Part shown: piece by piece, positions 17,823 through 26,502 of the stretch
How positions within the stretch are numbered: the first letter of the stretch is position 1
How the letters are laid out: the number at the start of each line of letters is the position of its first letter
Program-made: the position numbers and the translations under genes
Source of the DNA: Streptomyces sp. NBC_01306
GTDB lineage: Bacteria > Actinomycetota > Actinomycetes > Streptomycetales > Streptomycetaceae
Direction of reading: 5' to 3'
Assembly (NCBI RefSeq): GCF_026340465.1
Contig: NZ_JAPEPC010000001.1
Span: forward strand, 2,793,501-2,857,500
DNA length: 64,000 nucleotides
The notes under the pieces: model-generated
Seen by the model: only the letters and a program-made list of their open reading frames with translations
Databases searched by the model: none
Told to the model about the DNA's origin: nothing

Positions 17823-18542
17823 TCAGCCCTCCCGCAGTACCGCCAGCGCGAACACCAGCCGCAGGTCCAGCCAACCGGCCTTCGGCATATAGGTCCTGAC
17901 CCCGCGGTCCGTGTGATCCGACGTGAGGGCCACTTCGTCCTCGCCCGCCCGCCAGGTCACCGGCTTGCGGATGTGGTTGCTGCTTTGACCGCCGCTGTCG
18001 TCACCACCGAAGATCAAGGAATCCACGACGCTTTCGGCCAGGCTCCCCGCCTGCCGCGCCACAGCCGCCTTGCCCCGCGCCGCGACCTCCTTGGCACTGC
18101 CCTTGGCCCAGTGGTAGCGGGCCACGACGTCCGGGTGACCGGGCTGCCGGAGCCACCAGGTGTGCTGGATCGTGCGTTTCGCGGCGACGGTCCGGTGCAC
18201 GGTGCCGATCTCTGGCCCCGCTCCGTCCGCGACCCGGTACTGCTCGCCACCCTTCCCGCCGGTCACGGGCGCGAGCGCACAGATCGGCTGACGGGAATCC
18301 CGGGCCGCGTAGAACTCGTACGCCTTGATCTCCGGGTCGGGCTGGACGACAAACACGGCGGGCGCGAAACACCGTACGGGCCCGCCGACCGACCGCACAC
18401 GTATCGCCCGCGGTCCGGTCACCGCTTTACGGCGGAACGTGGCCGGCTGCTCCACCTCGCTGACCACGAACCAGGAGATGCCCTCCCAGGGCACCGGCTC
18501 GACGGGCGGCTCCGGGGCACGCCGCTGTCTTCCGAATGCCAT
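17823..18542 (-). CDS. Family C protein, copy 1 (LURP-one/tubby-like appearance)
   Basis: 239 residues starting MAFGRQRRA. It is a paralogue of 30713-31408, sharing the start MAFG, PRA[IL]RV, RHTWCLDQPGHP-type segments (here QHTWWLRQPGHPDVV) and the C-terminal RLVFALAVL. The alternation of strands such as YRVADGAGPEIGTVHR followed by a final hydrophobic helix resembles LURP-one-related (tubby-like) beta-barrels, which bind lipids. That assignment is an inference. The gene lies 32 bp after family B copy 2 on the same strand, completing an A2-B2-C1 operon, and is convergent with the PH-like gene. Confidence 0.7.
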   Translation of the reverse strand: MAFGRQRRAPEPPVEPVPWEGISWFVVSEVEQPATFRRKAVTGPRAIRVRSVGGPVRCFAPAVFVVQPDPEIKAYEFYAARDSRQPICALAPVTGGKGGEQYRVADGAGPEIGTVHRTVAAKRTIQHTWWLRQPGHPDVVARYHWAKGSAKEVAARGKAAVARQAGSLAESVVDSLIFGGDDSGGQSSNHIRKPVTWRAGEDEVALTSDHTDRGVRTYMPKAGWLDLRLVFALAVLREG

Positions 18543-18574
18543 CGTTCGCTTCTCTCCTCAGGTGGCGCGGGTGT

Positions 18575-19606
18575 TCAGCGGTTGACCGACTGGATCTCCT
18601 GAACGGCGACGTCCTTCGTGTCCCCGTAGGTTCCGTTGGGCAGGCTGTCGCCCTCGCCCGTGGTGCTGGTCCAGTTGATCTCCCAGGTGAGCGTCGCCCG
18701 CAGCGGATACGTGCCCCCGCCGGACGAGCGCTCGTACGTCACTCCGCAGGACGGGGTCCGGTCGGCGGAGCCCTTGGTGTACGGGGTGCCGATCGACTTG
18801 TCCGCGTTGAGCGGGCAGTCGCCGCTCGCCGGATAGACCTCCGCGTCGTCCGTACCGGGGTCCAGGTGGAGGGCGACGGGCGTGGCGGTCGTCGTCGCAG
18901 AGAGTCCCGTGCCGGGCAGCGAGGCGGTCACCGAGACCGGCTTGAAGCGGGCCTTGTCCAGCCAGACCCAGGTGGGCAGGTTGACCGTGGACTTGCCCGC
19001 CGGGGCTGCCTCGATCTGCGTTTCGGGGACGGGGAGTTCGTCGTACGCGTACTCGGCGAGGATCTTCGGGCTCACGGCAAGGGGCTCGTGCGGGGTGGTG
19101 TTGTTCGGCACCCAGAACGGCATCCTGTCGCAGGCCGTCGCGCCCGGTTCGTCCTTGCGCTTGGGGTTTACGACAGCTGCCCAGAACTTTCCCTTGCCCT
19201 GCTGGTCAAGGTTGTAGTTCTTGTACTTGCCGTCCTTGTAATAGCTGTCGAGTACATTGCCGATCACATCGCCGATCCCGAAGATCCCGACGGCCCGCCA
19301 CTCTTTGACGCTGGCCTGAATCTCCTTGGGCGAGAAGGCCGGTTCATACCAGCAAGCGGGGGGTGTCCAGTTGCTGTCCGCAGGAGACAGCGAGCCGGTC
19401 TTCGCCGATCCGGGGTCGCCGTTGGTGGTCGTCCGGATACGAGTCTGGACGGTAATTTTCCCGTTGCCCGACCCGCCCTTGGCGCTCCCCTGTTGGGCAG
19501 TGTCATGCCTGTTGCCCGCATAAGCAGGTGATGCCAGAGCCGAGACCGATACCAATACTGCGCCAAGTGCGAGAACGCGACCAGCCGTCCTATTCAACGC
19601 TGGCAC
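18575..19606 (-). CDS. Exported protein, family B, copy 2
   Basis: 343 residues with a signal peptide (about 1-30, ALASPAYA). All family B landmarks are present: NWTPPACWYEPAF, KFWAAV, ILAEYAYDELPVPETQIEA, TVNLPTWVWLDK, DCPLNADKSIGTPY, CGVTY and the C-terminal QEIQSVNR. It is translationally coupled to lipoprotein A2 by the same 13-bp overlap seen in the other two copies. Function unknown; predicted to be outside the cell or on its surface. Confidence 0.8.
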   Translation of the reverse strand: MPALNRTAGRVLALGAVLVSVSALASPAYAGNRHDTAQQGSAKGGSGNGKITVQTRIRTTTNGDPGSAKTGSLSPADSNWTPPACWYEPAFSPKEIQASVKEWRAVGIFGIGDVIGNVLDSYYKDGKYKNYNLDQQGKGKFWAAVVNPKRKDEPGATACDRMPFWVPNNTTPHEPLAVSPKILAEYAYDELPVPETQIEAAPAGKSTVNLPTWVWLDKARFKPVSVTASLPGTGLSATTTATPVALHLDPGTDDAEVYPASGDCPLNADKSIGTPYTKGSADRTPSCGVTYERSSGGGTYPLRATLTWEINWTSTTGEGDSLPNGTYGDTKDVAVQEIQSVNR

Positions 19607-20280
19607 GCCTTCGCTCCCCCGTCAGATGTGATCACAACCGTCTGCCATACGCCCTTGGTGTTCTTCTTGAGCTGCGTGTTGTAGAGGATGTAGTCGTCGG
19701 ACGAAGGCGTGCCTTTCTCCACCTTGCCGGTTTTACGGTCCTTCGTGTACGCCGTGGTTTCATCGGCGCAGTACGTCACGGATGCCGCACCAGTGTTCTG
19801 GAGCTTGACGTGCTGGTTGTAATAGCGGGCTGTCCCCGAGAAGCTCTGCCCTGCCTTGTAGAACGAGGCGATGTACTGGTATGCGTCCAGCAACGCCGCG
19901 TCCTTCGTATAAAAGTCGACAGCGGGGAACTTCTTCGTCTGGGGAGTCCCCTCGGTGACGGCAGCGTCGATGGCGTTGATGTGCCTGCGGCTGTCCGCCA
20001 GCACAGCGTCTTGCTGAGGGTCGCCGGTCTGCCAGTCCTCGAAGTCGTTCTTTACGTCCTTGGGCAAGGTGATGTCCGGCCGCTTGATCCCGTCCGCAGA
20101 AGCCGAAGCGGAAGGGGCCGCCGTCTTCGTAGCGGTGTCCGCTCCCGGCACCTTGTCCGCCTTGTTGGAGGACGCCGAGTCACCACCGCCGCACGCCGAC
20201 AGCAGCAGTGCCGCCGCGACCACCAGCGACGCCGCGCCGGCCCCCCGGCGCACGGGACGTGAGGGGAATGTGTCATGCAT
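19594..20280 (-). CDS. Lipoprotein, family A, copy 2
   Basis: 228 residues from ATG 20280, preceded by GGAAAGG. The lipobox is LLLSACGG. The mature part aligns with copies 1 and 3: KVPGADTATK, RPDITLPKDV, RRHINAIDAA, FYTKDAALLDAYQYI, TARYYNQHVKL, VTYCADETTAYTKDRKTGKV and a final Cys in KACQR. It lies 93 bp downstream of the last tad gene on the same strand, so it could be read through from the pilus operon or have its own promoter. Confidence 0.8.
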   Translation of the reverse strand: MHDTFPSRPVRRGAGAASLVVAAALLLSACGGGDSASSNKADKVPGADTATKTAAPSASASADGIKRPDITLPKDVKNDFEDWQTGDPQQDAVLADSRRHINAIDAAVTEGTPQTKKFPAVDFYTKDAALLDAYQYIASFYKAGQSFSGTARYYNQHVKLQNTGAASVTYCADETTAYTKDRKTGKVEKGTPSSDDYILYNTQLKKNTKGVWQTVVITSDGGAKACQR

Positions 20281-20373
20281 GAGGGTGTGTGCCTTTCCAT
20301 CTGAAACGGGGTCCGCAGCCGCGCGCACATGCTGCTCTGCCTGCCCGGGGATACCCCGGCGAACGGAACGCCA

Positions 20374-20832
20374 TCAGCCCGTGACGGACTCGGCGACCGA
20401 TGAACCGTGCACGGTTATCGAGTGGCTGTAGAACAGGCCCGTCAGCACCGGCTGGTACGTCAACTGCACTGTCACCTCGACCCGTTGTGCGTTGGCCGCC
20501 GTGCAGTGCGAAGCACCGATGTCCTGCCCGGACATCCCCATCTCGACCGCGAAGGCGTGCACGCGCGCGTTGCAGTTCTGGTAGTTGATCGGCGCGGGTC
20601 CGCCCTGGTTGTCGTACAGGGCCTCCCGGTCTATGTCCTGTGCCGCGTACCGTGCGGCCTGCTCCGCGATGTCCGCGGCACGTTCCCGCTGCGAGATCGA
20701 CAGCCCGCCGTCCACCACGAACGCGGCCAGGGCCAGGAACACGAACGCGAAGATGATGACCGCCGCGGCGCCCGACCCCCGGTCGTCCAGCTGGGCCCGG
20801 CGGGACTCGATCCATCCGGTGAGCGCGTTCAC
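20374..20832 (-). CDS. TadG-like pilus assembly protein
   Basis: 152 residues from GTG 20832, which overlaps the preceding tadE-like stop (GTGA). The N-terminus has the motif GSGAAAVIIFAFVFLALAAFVVDGG, a single membrane-spanning pseudopilin-like segment of the TadE/TadG family (PF13400-like). It is followed by an extracellular domain with Cys residues. TadG-like minor pilins are thought to help initiate the Flp fibre. This is the last gene of the tad operon. Confidence 0.8.
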   Translation of the reverse strand: MNALTGWIESRRAQLDDRGSGAAAVIIFAFVFLALAAFVVDGGLSISQRERAADIAEQAARYAAQDIDREALYDNQGGPAPINYQNCNARVHAFAVEMGMSGQDIGASHCTAANAQRVEVTVQLTYQPVLTGLFYSHSITVHGSSVAESVTG

Positions 20833-21338
20833 TGCGTCCTCCGGTACGGGTCGATCGGCGAGGTGAAGTGCCCGCTCAGGGTGGTGGGGATGTTCAGGCC
20901 GAGCATGGCGAGGCCACGGATCTGGCAGCTCACGTCGACGGTGAAGAAGCCGCCCTTGACGAACCCCTTGGCCGTGACGGACACCGGGCCGGAACAGACG
21001 TCGGTCAGATCCGCATCGGCGGCCCTGCGCGCCTCGGACATCGCGACGCCGTCGTCCTTCTGGATCGAACCCGCACGGGCGGCGTCCCGCGCCGCGCTGT
21101 CCACGGCGCCGCGCCCCTCGACCAGCTGCCCGAAGCCGACCAGCACCAGAATGAAAAGGATCATGATGGGGGCCAGGATGACCACTTCGATGGTCGACAG
21201 ACCGCGGTCGGCCCCGACTCCCGCGCGGTCCAGCCGCATCCGTACGGCACGCGACGCGCGCCTCACACCCGTATCCACACCCGTACGGGCACATACACCC
21301 GCGAACGCCTGCCGCCCCGCCACCCGTTGGCCTCTCAT
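20829..21338 (-). CDS. TadE-family pilus assembly protein
   Basis: 169 residues. After a basic N-terminus the conserved TadE segment GLSTIEVVILAPIMILFILV follows, with the Glu characteristic of class III prepilins. The extracellular domain contains AARDAARAGSIQ and a Cys pair. ATG 21338 overlaps the previous stop (ATGA) and its own stop overlaps the next start, so it is embedded in a coupled operon. Confidence 0.85.
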   Translation of the reverse strand: MRGQRVAGRQAFAGVCARTGVDTGVRRASRAVRMRLDRAGVGADRGLSTIEVVILAPIMILFILVLVGFGQLVEGRGAVDSAARDAARAGSIQKDDGVAMSEARRAADADLTDVCSGPVSVTAKGFVKGGFFTVDVSCQIRGLAMLGLNIPTTLSGHFTSPIDPYRRTQ

Positions 21339-21784
21339 CAGTCCCGCACGAACCGCTCGACGGGCCCCCGCGACTGCGCGTGGACCGTGAGGCCCAGGCC
21401 GGGGAAGACATTGGGGACCTTCGCCGTGATCTCCACACCGACCGTGTCCTTGTCCGGCTGGAGCATCGTCACGTTCGGGCCCAGCACCAGCTTCGAGCCG
21501 AGCTGCTGGATATAGCTCTGCACGACGTCGCCCGCGTCTCCGCGCCAGCCCCCGGGGTTCTCGTCGGCCTCGGCCCGTGCCTTGCGTGCACCGGCCTGCG
21601 CGGCCGCCTGCGCCACATGGTCGGCGAAGAAGTACAGCGCGAACTGCACTGTCGCGAAGATCATGAAGAACAGGACCGGCGTCAGGAAGACGAACTCGAT
21701 CGCGGTCATGCCGGAGTCACCGCGGGCGGAGGCTGCCTCCACCCTGCGGCGTACGAACGCTCTGATCCTCTGACGCACCAGCAC
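21338..21784 (-). CDS. TadE-family pilus assembly protein
   Basis: About 148 residues. The TadE motif is GDSGMTAIEFVFLTPVLFFM at about residues 24-45, followed by AQAAAQAGARKARAEA and a beta-rich C-terminus. The start is uncertain. GTG 21784 is used; longer frames extend into Arg/Pro-rich sequence and repeats, and GTG 21778 is also possible. The pilin gene is separated from it by 154 bp of repetitive DNA, so this tadE may be translated from its own weak site. Confidence 0.8.
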   Translation of the reverse strand: MLVRQRIRAFVRRRVEAASARGDSGMTAIEFVFLTPVLFFMIFATVQFALYFFADHVAQAAAQAGARKARAEADENPGGWRGDAGDVVQSYIQQLGSKLVLGPNVTMLQPDKDTVGVEITAKVPNVFPGLGLTVHAQSRGPVERFVRD

Positions 21785-21938
21785 CGACTCAGTGACGCGA
21801 TCAATCGACCGATCGATCAATCGGACTCGGAAATGAACAATTAATCCGGAAGGGTTCCCGGAAGGTTCCCGGAAGATCCCGGACGGTTCCCGGAAGGTCC
21901 CGGACCGTTTCCGCGAAGTTCCCGGAAGGGCCTCGGCC
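21785..21938. repeat. Array of TTCCCGGAA-type 11-12 bp repeats
   Basis: Between the Flp pilin stop and tadE, the segment 21846-21930 holds about seven degenerate copies of GGTTCCCGGAA, each nearly palindromic. Next to it, 21797-21826 contains ATCGATC-type inverted repeats. In mRNA these could fold into small hairpins that separate the highly expressed pilin from downstream genes. That role is inferred. Confidence 0.6.
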
Positions 21939-22184
21939 TCAGCAGGTGCCGCTCGCGCTGGCTCCCTTGATGCAGTTGCCGACCTTGTTGGCGCCGTCAC
22001 TGAGCGCGGAGTTGATGATCGCGGCGACCACACCGACGATCGCCACGACGACCGCCGAGATGATGACCCACTCCACGGCTGACGCGCCGCGGTCGGTGTC
22101 TTCGGAGCGGGCGCGCTCGACGCGTGCCTGCAGGAACGTAATCAGGAAGTCGACAGTCGGGTGACTGAAGCGGCGTCCGAACAT
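21939..22184 (-). CDS. Flp-type major pilin
   Basis: 81 residues from ATG 22184, with GAGAGGA nine bases upstream; an upstream TTG at 22202 is rejected. A basic leader (about 1-40) ends at RGASAVEWVIISAVVVAIVG, where processing after Gly-Ala would give a mature pilin with Glu at position 5, as class III signal peptides require. The mature chain has one hydrophobic helix and a short Cys-containing tail (NCIKGASASGTC). It is expected to be the structural subunit of the Tad pilus. No prepilin peptidase gene is in the window. Confidence 0.85.
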   Translation of the reverse strand: MFGRRFSHPTVDFLITFLQARVERARSEDTDRGASAVEWVIISAVVVAIVGVVAAIINSALSDGANKVGNCIKGASASGTC

Positions 22185-22228
22185 GGGATGAAATCCTCTC
22201 AAGAGAAGGGGAAGCGGGATCAGACCGG

Positions 22229-23158
22229 TCAGACCTGGAAGACGCGCATCGCGGCCGGATAGATGAGGAAGACCAGGAACCCGGCGCAGAGAAGCAGCTG
22301 GGCGACAAGCATCGACTGCGACTTCTCACCAGCCGCTCCCTCGATCTCGGCCATTTCGCGGTGGCGCATCGTCTCGGCCCTGGAGGCCAGCGACTCACGT
22401 ACCTTCGCCCCGTCGTCGGCGACCAGCGCCAGCGACGACGACAAGTCCTTCAGTTCCTCGATACCCAGATCCTCGCCGAGCCTGCCGAGCGCGAGCCACT
22501 GGCTGGTACCGGTGATCCGGGCGTCCGCGAGCGCGTTGCGGATCCGGCGCAGCGCCCAGCCTTCGCTCACCTCGGCGGCGGCCATCAGCGCCTCGGGCAG
22601 ACCGCGCCCGCCGGCCAGGTTCATCGAGACCAGGTCCAGATACGCACCGATGACGCGGCGCAGGTCCTTGCGCTTGTCCGTCGCGTCCCGGCGTACTTCG
22701 AGGTCCGGCAGGAAGAAGAAGAGCAGCCCGCAGACCAGTGCGAGCCAGACCGGGATGATCGGGCTCTTGCCGAAGCCGATCAGCACGGCGATGGCGAAGA
22801 GCATCGGGCCGAAGATCAGGCCGACCACGCCGAGCAGCACCTTGGTCGCCAGGAATCCTTCCCAGCCGCGGTCGAGCACCGCCAGGTCGGAGCGGAGCGA
22901 GCGCTGCTCCCAGCCCTGCTGGAAGTAGAGGTCGGCGATCCGCACCCCCACCCGCGCACGCAGCGAGCCGAGCCGCCCGTCGTGGGAATCGTGGTCGCCC
23001 GGCCGCTCGTACCCGGAACCGGCCGCCCGCAGCGCGTCGATGCGCTGCACCTGCGAGACCGCGGAGCGCCTCGTACGCGACAGGGCCCGTACAAGGACGA
23101 AGACACCGAGGCCCAGTACGGCCCCGATCAGTACCGGTGCGGTGAGAATGTCGATCAT
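22229..23158 (-). CDS. TadC-like type II secretion F-domain protein
   Basis: 309 residues. It has an N-terminal membrane segment, a cytoplasmic helical bundle, two central membrane segments (LLGVVGLIFGPMLFAIAVLI and WLALVCGLLFFFLPDL), the T2SSF motif (LDLVSMNLAGGRGLPEAL) and a C-terminal membrane helix. It forms the inner membrane platform with TadB. ATG 23158 overlaps the TadB stop (ATGA). Confidence 0.88.
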   Translation of the reverse strand: MIDILTAPVLIGAVLGLGVFVLVRALSRTRRSAVSQVQRIDALRAAGSGYERPGDHDSHDGRLGSLRARVGVRIADLYFQQGWEQRSLRSDLAVLDRGWEGFLATKVLLGVVGLIFGPMLFAIAVLIGFGKSPIIPVWLALVCGLLFFFLPDLEVRRDATDKRKDLRRVIGAYLDLVSMNLAGGRGLPEALMAAAEVSEGWALRRIRNALADARITGTSQWLALGRLGEDLGIEELKDLSSSLALVADDGAKVRESLASRAETMRHREMAEIEGAAGEKSQSMLVAQLLLCAGFLVFLIYPAAMRVFQV

Positions 23159-24312
23159 CGCGGCGCCCCCTGGCCATGGTTGAACGGCGAGGCCTGCGGA
23201 GGAGTCTGCTGCTGTCCGCCCGGATTCGCCCCGCCGGGATACTGGCCACCGGAGTACTGCCCACCGGGAGCCTGCTGGCCACCGGGAGCAGGCTGCCCGC
23301 CCGGAGCCTGGTGCCCGACAGGAGCCTGGTGCCCGACAGGAGCCTGCTGCCCGACAGGAGCCTGCTGCCCGCCCTGCTGCTGGGACCCGTGCTGGGACGT
23401 GTCGGGCCGTACGAACCGGACCTCGGGTTCGGCACGGACCAGGAAGCGCTCCGGCGTCTCGATCACCGACAGCTTGCGCAGCCACCAGAAGCCGAGCGCG
23501 AACAGACCGCACACCCCGGCCAGCACCAGCTGGCCCATCGGTGAACCGTACGGGGAGACGAAGCTCCGGTTGAACACGGCGAGTCCGAGTACGAACGCCA
23601 CCGAGACCACGACCACGATCTGCACGCTGCGCCGGGTCGACGAGCGCTGTGCCATCACCCGGTGCCGCATGTCGATCTCCTCGCGCGCCGACTTGGAGAG
23701 CGCGCCGAGCACCTGGCGCAGACCGGGTCCGCGCAGCTTGGCGTTGAGGATGAGCGCGGCCACGATGATGTCGGCGGACGCGTCGTTGATCTCGTCGGCG
23801 AGGTACTGGAGGGCCTCCGGCAGCGGCATCCGGGCGCGGAGCCGGTCGACCAGCGCGTCCAGGTGCGGGCGCAGGGCGGGGGCGGCGGCGCGTGCGGAGG
23901 CCGGGATGGCCTGTTCGAGGCCGACGGCGCCCGCGATGGTGTCACGGAGCGACTCGGTCCAGCCCGCGAGGGCCTCCACCCGGCGCATGGCGATCTTCTC
24001 CTGGGCGGCGCCGCCGAAGAGGCGGTCCCAGAAGAAGACGAGCAGCCCGGCGGCGACTCCGGCAACGGTCCAGCGGGTCAGCAGCAGGACGACGAGTCCG
24101 ACGCCGACGGCGATGGAGCCGCGCCGCCCGATGAACTGGACCAGTTCCCTGGCCCGTTCGCCGCGCTCGGCCTTCACATGGCCGGGCTTGGGCTCGACAC
24201 CACGGATCGCGAGGATCAGCAGCGCGAGACCGCCGCCCGCCGCGACGCCGCACCCGAGTCCGAGCAGCAGCTGCGGATCGAAGAACCCGCCCAACGAGGA
24301 GATGCCATTCAT
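23155..24312 (-). CDS. TadB-like type II secretion F-domain protein
   Basis: 385 residues starting MNGISSLGGFF, with GGAG upstream of ATG 24312. Membrane helices lie at about 14-36, 65-100, 255-275 and 290-310, and the F-domain segment (LDALVDRLRARMPLPEALQYLADEINDASAD) sits between them. The C-terminal 75 residues are a Gln/Gly/Pro low-complexity tail (repeats of QQAPVGHQAP), unusual for TadB. In the DNA this tail is a tandem repeat around 23220-23390. Confidence 0.88.
   Translation of the reverse strand: MNGISSLGGFFDPQLLLGLGCGVAAGGGLALLILAIRGVEPKPGHVKAERGERARELVQFIGRRGSIAVGVGLVVLLLTRWTVAGVAAGLLVFFWDRLFGGAAQEKIAMRRVEALAGWTESLRDTIAGAVGLEQAIPASARAAAPALRPHLDALVDRLRARMPLPEALQYLADEINDASADIIVAALILNAKLRGPGLRQVLGALSKSAREEIDMRHRVMAQRSSTRRSVQIVVVVSVAFVLGLAVFNRSFVSPYGSPMGQLVLAGVCGLFALGFWWLRKLSVIETPERFLVRAEPEVRFVRPDTSQHGSQQQGGQQAPVGQQAPVGHQAPVGHQAPGGQPAPGGQQAPGGQYSGGQYPGGANPGGQQQTPPQASPFNHGQGAPR
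23220..23390 (-). repeat. Coding repeats for Pro/Gln/Gly tail of TadB
   Basis: Degenerate 15-18 bp units around the core CCGACAGGAGCCTG(G/C)TG occur repeatedly and encode QQAPVGHQAPVG-type repeats in frame. The tail is probably disordered. Confidence 0.7.
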
Positions 24313-24322
24313 ACGGTCTCCT

Positions 24323-25633
24323 TCACCCCCAGGCCCCTGAGGGGCGATAGCCGTGTACGGCGAGGTCATCGAGGCACGCCACCGGGGCGTGCGGCAGGAC
24401 ACGCCCGTCGGGCGTCTCGGCGAAGACCTCACTGGAGAGGACGCGGCCGTCGACGCCGTTGACCTCACGGACCGAGGTGACGGCACGCTGGAGGCGGCCG
24501 CCGCTCTCGAAGTTGTTGCGGCGCTGCACGAAGACGACGAAGTTGACGGCTCCGGCGATGAGCATCTGGCTGGCCTCGATGGGCAGCCGCTCGTTGGCCT
24601 GGAGCGCGTAGGTGGAAATACGGTTGAAGACTTCGCTCGAACTGTTGGCGTGGATCGTGGAGAGCGAGCCGTCGTTGCCCTGCGACATCGCGTTGAGCAT
24701 GGTCACGATCTCGTCGCCGAGCACCTCACCGACGATGACGCGCGAGGGGTTCATACGGAGCGAACGGCGCACCAGCTCGCCCATCGAGATCTGGCCGAGC
24801 CCTTCGGAGTTGGGCAGCCGCTCCTCGAACGCCACGACGTTGGGGTGGAGTTCGGGGAACTGGTCGAGCCCGAGCTCCAGCGCGCGCTCCACCGTGACGA
24901 GCCGCTCGACCGGCGGGATCTCGTTGGCGAGGGCCCGCAGGAGCGTGGTCTTGCCGGCGTTGGTGGCGCCCGCGATCATGATGTTCTTACGGGCGCGGAC
25001 CGCGCAGGCGAGGAAGTGGGCCAGCTCGGGGGTGAGCGTGCCGTTGCCGACGAGGTCCGCCATGAAGACCTTGCCCATCCGGGCGCGACGGATGGAGAGC
25101 GCGGGCCTGCGGGCGACCTCCATCACGGCCGAGAGCCGGGAGCCGTCGGGGAGCCGCAGGTCGAGTTGGGGGTTGGCGGAGTCGAAGGGGCGGGACGAGA
25201 GTCCCGAGTAGGCGCCGAGCACCTGGATGAGTTCGACGAGTTCCTCGTCGGTGTCGGCCACCGGGTCGACACGGGCCTCGCGCCCGTCGGCGTAACCGAC
25301 GAAGACCTGGTCGCAGCCGTTGATGTCGATGTTCTCGACCTCGGGGTCGTCAAGCAGCGGCTGGAGGCGCCCGACTCCGAAGAGCGCCGCGTGCACGGCC
25401 GCCGCGTACTGCTCCTCGGTCTCCGCGTCGAAAGGGGTACGCCCGGCGTTGATCTCCGCGCGCGCGTACTCCTCAAGTATCTGGGCGATGACGGCGCGCG
25501 CGTACTGCCGCTCGTCCTCCCCGGACATCGGTGGCGTGTTGCTGACCTGGTCGATACGGCGCTGTTCCGCGATCCGGTCGCCGGCCTCCTGCCGGTACCG
25601 CTTGACCAGGCTGTGGTCGACGACGTCGCTCAT
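24323..25633 (-). CDS. CpaF/TadA pilus assembly ATPase
   Basis: 436 residues from ATG 25633, overlapping the TadZ-like stop. It shows a secretion-ATPase core: Walker A GATNAGKTTLL with Lys228, the Asp box, Walker B-like VIVGEVLGDEI and the His box SLSTIHANSS. The N-terminal domain (1-110) precedes the ATPase. It powers pilin polymerisation at the cytoplasmic face with TadB and TadC. A longer open frame upstream to 26230 is a GC shadow of the TadZ gene. Confidence 0.92.
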   Translation of the reverse strand: MSDVVDHSLVKRYRQEAGDRIAEQRRIDQVSNTPPMSGEDERQYARAVIAQILEEYARAEINAGRTPFDAETEEQYAAAVHAALFGVGRLQPLLDDPEVENIDINGCDQVFVGYADGREARVDPVADTDEELVELIQVLGAYSGLSSRPFDSANPQLDLRLPDGSRLSAVMEVARRPALSIRRARMGKVFMADLVGNGTLTPELAHFLACAVRARKNIMIAGATNAGKTTLLRALANEIPPVERLVTVERALELGLDQFPELHPNVVAFEERLPNSEGLGQISMGELVRRSLRMNPSRVIVGEVLGDEIVTMLNAMSQGNDGSLSTIHANSSSEVFNRISTYALQANERLPIEASQMLIAGAVNFVVFVQRRNNFESGGRLQRAVTSVREVNGVDGRVLSSEVFAETPDGRVLPHAPVACLDDLAVHGYRPSGAWG

Positions 25634-26457
25634 CGACCGGCCCCGGCGCCCGGCTGTGACCAGGCGGCGCCGAACTGCTGGTAGACGTCGGCGGCGACCT
25701 TGCGGGCGCTGCGGATCAGCAGCGACTTGTCGAGCCGGCCGCGGCCGCGCCCGGAGAGCAGCGCGGCGCCGGAGGTGTCGTGCGCGAGTGTGCCGATGAC
25801 CCGGGCGCCGGTCTGGGCGGCGACGAGCATGTCGTTGACCTGGTGGGCGACCTTGGCGGACGCACTCGACTCGACGACCAGCAGGACGCCGATGAGCGGG
25901 GTGGCCAGCTGCGACATTCCGCGCTGTCCGCCGTGCAGCTGGGCGGCGAGGGCGGCGGCCCGGTCCCGTACGCGGGCGATGTGCTCCGGTTCCGTACGGG
26001 CGACGAGCAGCACGAGGCCGGCCTGCGGCAGCAGGTCGAGCGCGGGCGAACCCCCGGCGATGCGGCCGATGTCGGCGATCACGTCGGCGGGCGCGTGCGG
26101 TGAGTCGCCGAGGGTGGAGAAGGCGTGTCCGAGGGTGGGCCAGACACCGGCGAGGCCTGCGGCCTGCTCGGCGGAGCCGATCCCGACGAGCAGCTCCAGG
26201 CCGCCGGCCATGGGCTGGGCGTGGTCCCACAGCTGGTCGGCGGCGAGCCCGCGGCGGGCTGCGGCGGCGATGGAGAGCAGGCCGGTGTTCGGGTTGAGCG
26301 GGCCGCCGTTGGAGGCGGTGGTGCGGTAGACGAGGTCCCCGCCGGCCGGGTCGGCTTCGGCGAGCAGCGCCCGCCGGGGCCAGACGGCGGCGAGGGCGAG
26401 GGCGGCCGTGGTGACTCCGGGCGAACCCTTGTCTGCGGCGAGGGCGATGAGCGCCAT
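25630..26457 (-). CDS. TadZ/CpaE-like ParA-family protein
   Basis: 275 residues. The fold starts MALIALAADKGSPGVTTAALALA, a degenerate deviant Walker A: the GK(S/T) lysine is missing and the first lysine sits in DKGSPGVTT. LAEADPAGGD matches switch I/Walker A' and VIADIGRI resembles switch II. TadZ/CpaE proteins position the pilus machine at the pole. The missing canonical Lys suggests weak or no ATP hydrolysis. Overlaps cpaF by 4 bp. Confidence 0.8.
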   Translation of the reverse strand: MALIALAADKGSPGVTTAALALAAVWPRRALLAEADPAGGDLVYRTTASNGGPLNPNTGLLSIAAAARRGLAADQLWDHAQPMAGGLELLVGIGSAEQAAGLAGVWPTLGHAFSTLGDSPHAPADVIADIGRIAGGSPALDLLPQAGLVLLVARTEPEHIARVRDRAAALAAQLHGGQRGMSQLATPLIGVLLVVESSASAKVAHQVNDMLVAAQTGARVIGTLAHDTSGAALLSGRGRGRLDKSLLIRSARKVAADVYQQFGAAWSQPGAGAGR

Positions 26458-26502
26458 GTCTTCTGCGTTCCTCTGGGTTCCTCTGGGGGCGTCGGTCAGC
26501 CG

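Noticed and set aside
20829..21338. Flp pilin candidate in the second tadE gene
   Set aside because: It is too long (169 aa), with a large extracellular domain; the 81-residue protein at 21939-22184 is the pilin.
24323..26230. Long version of the CpaF gene starting at 26230
   Set aside because: The extension is Arg/Pro-rich and overlaps the TadZ gene fully; ATG 25633 with a 4-bp overlap is the proper start.
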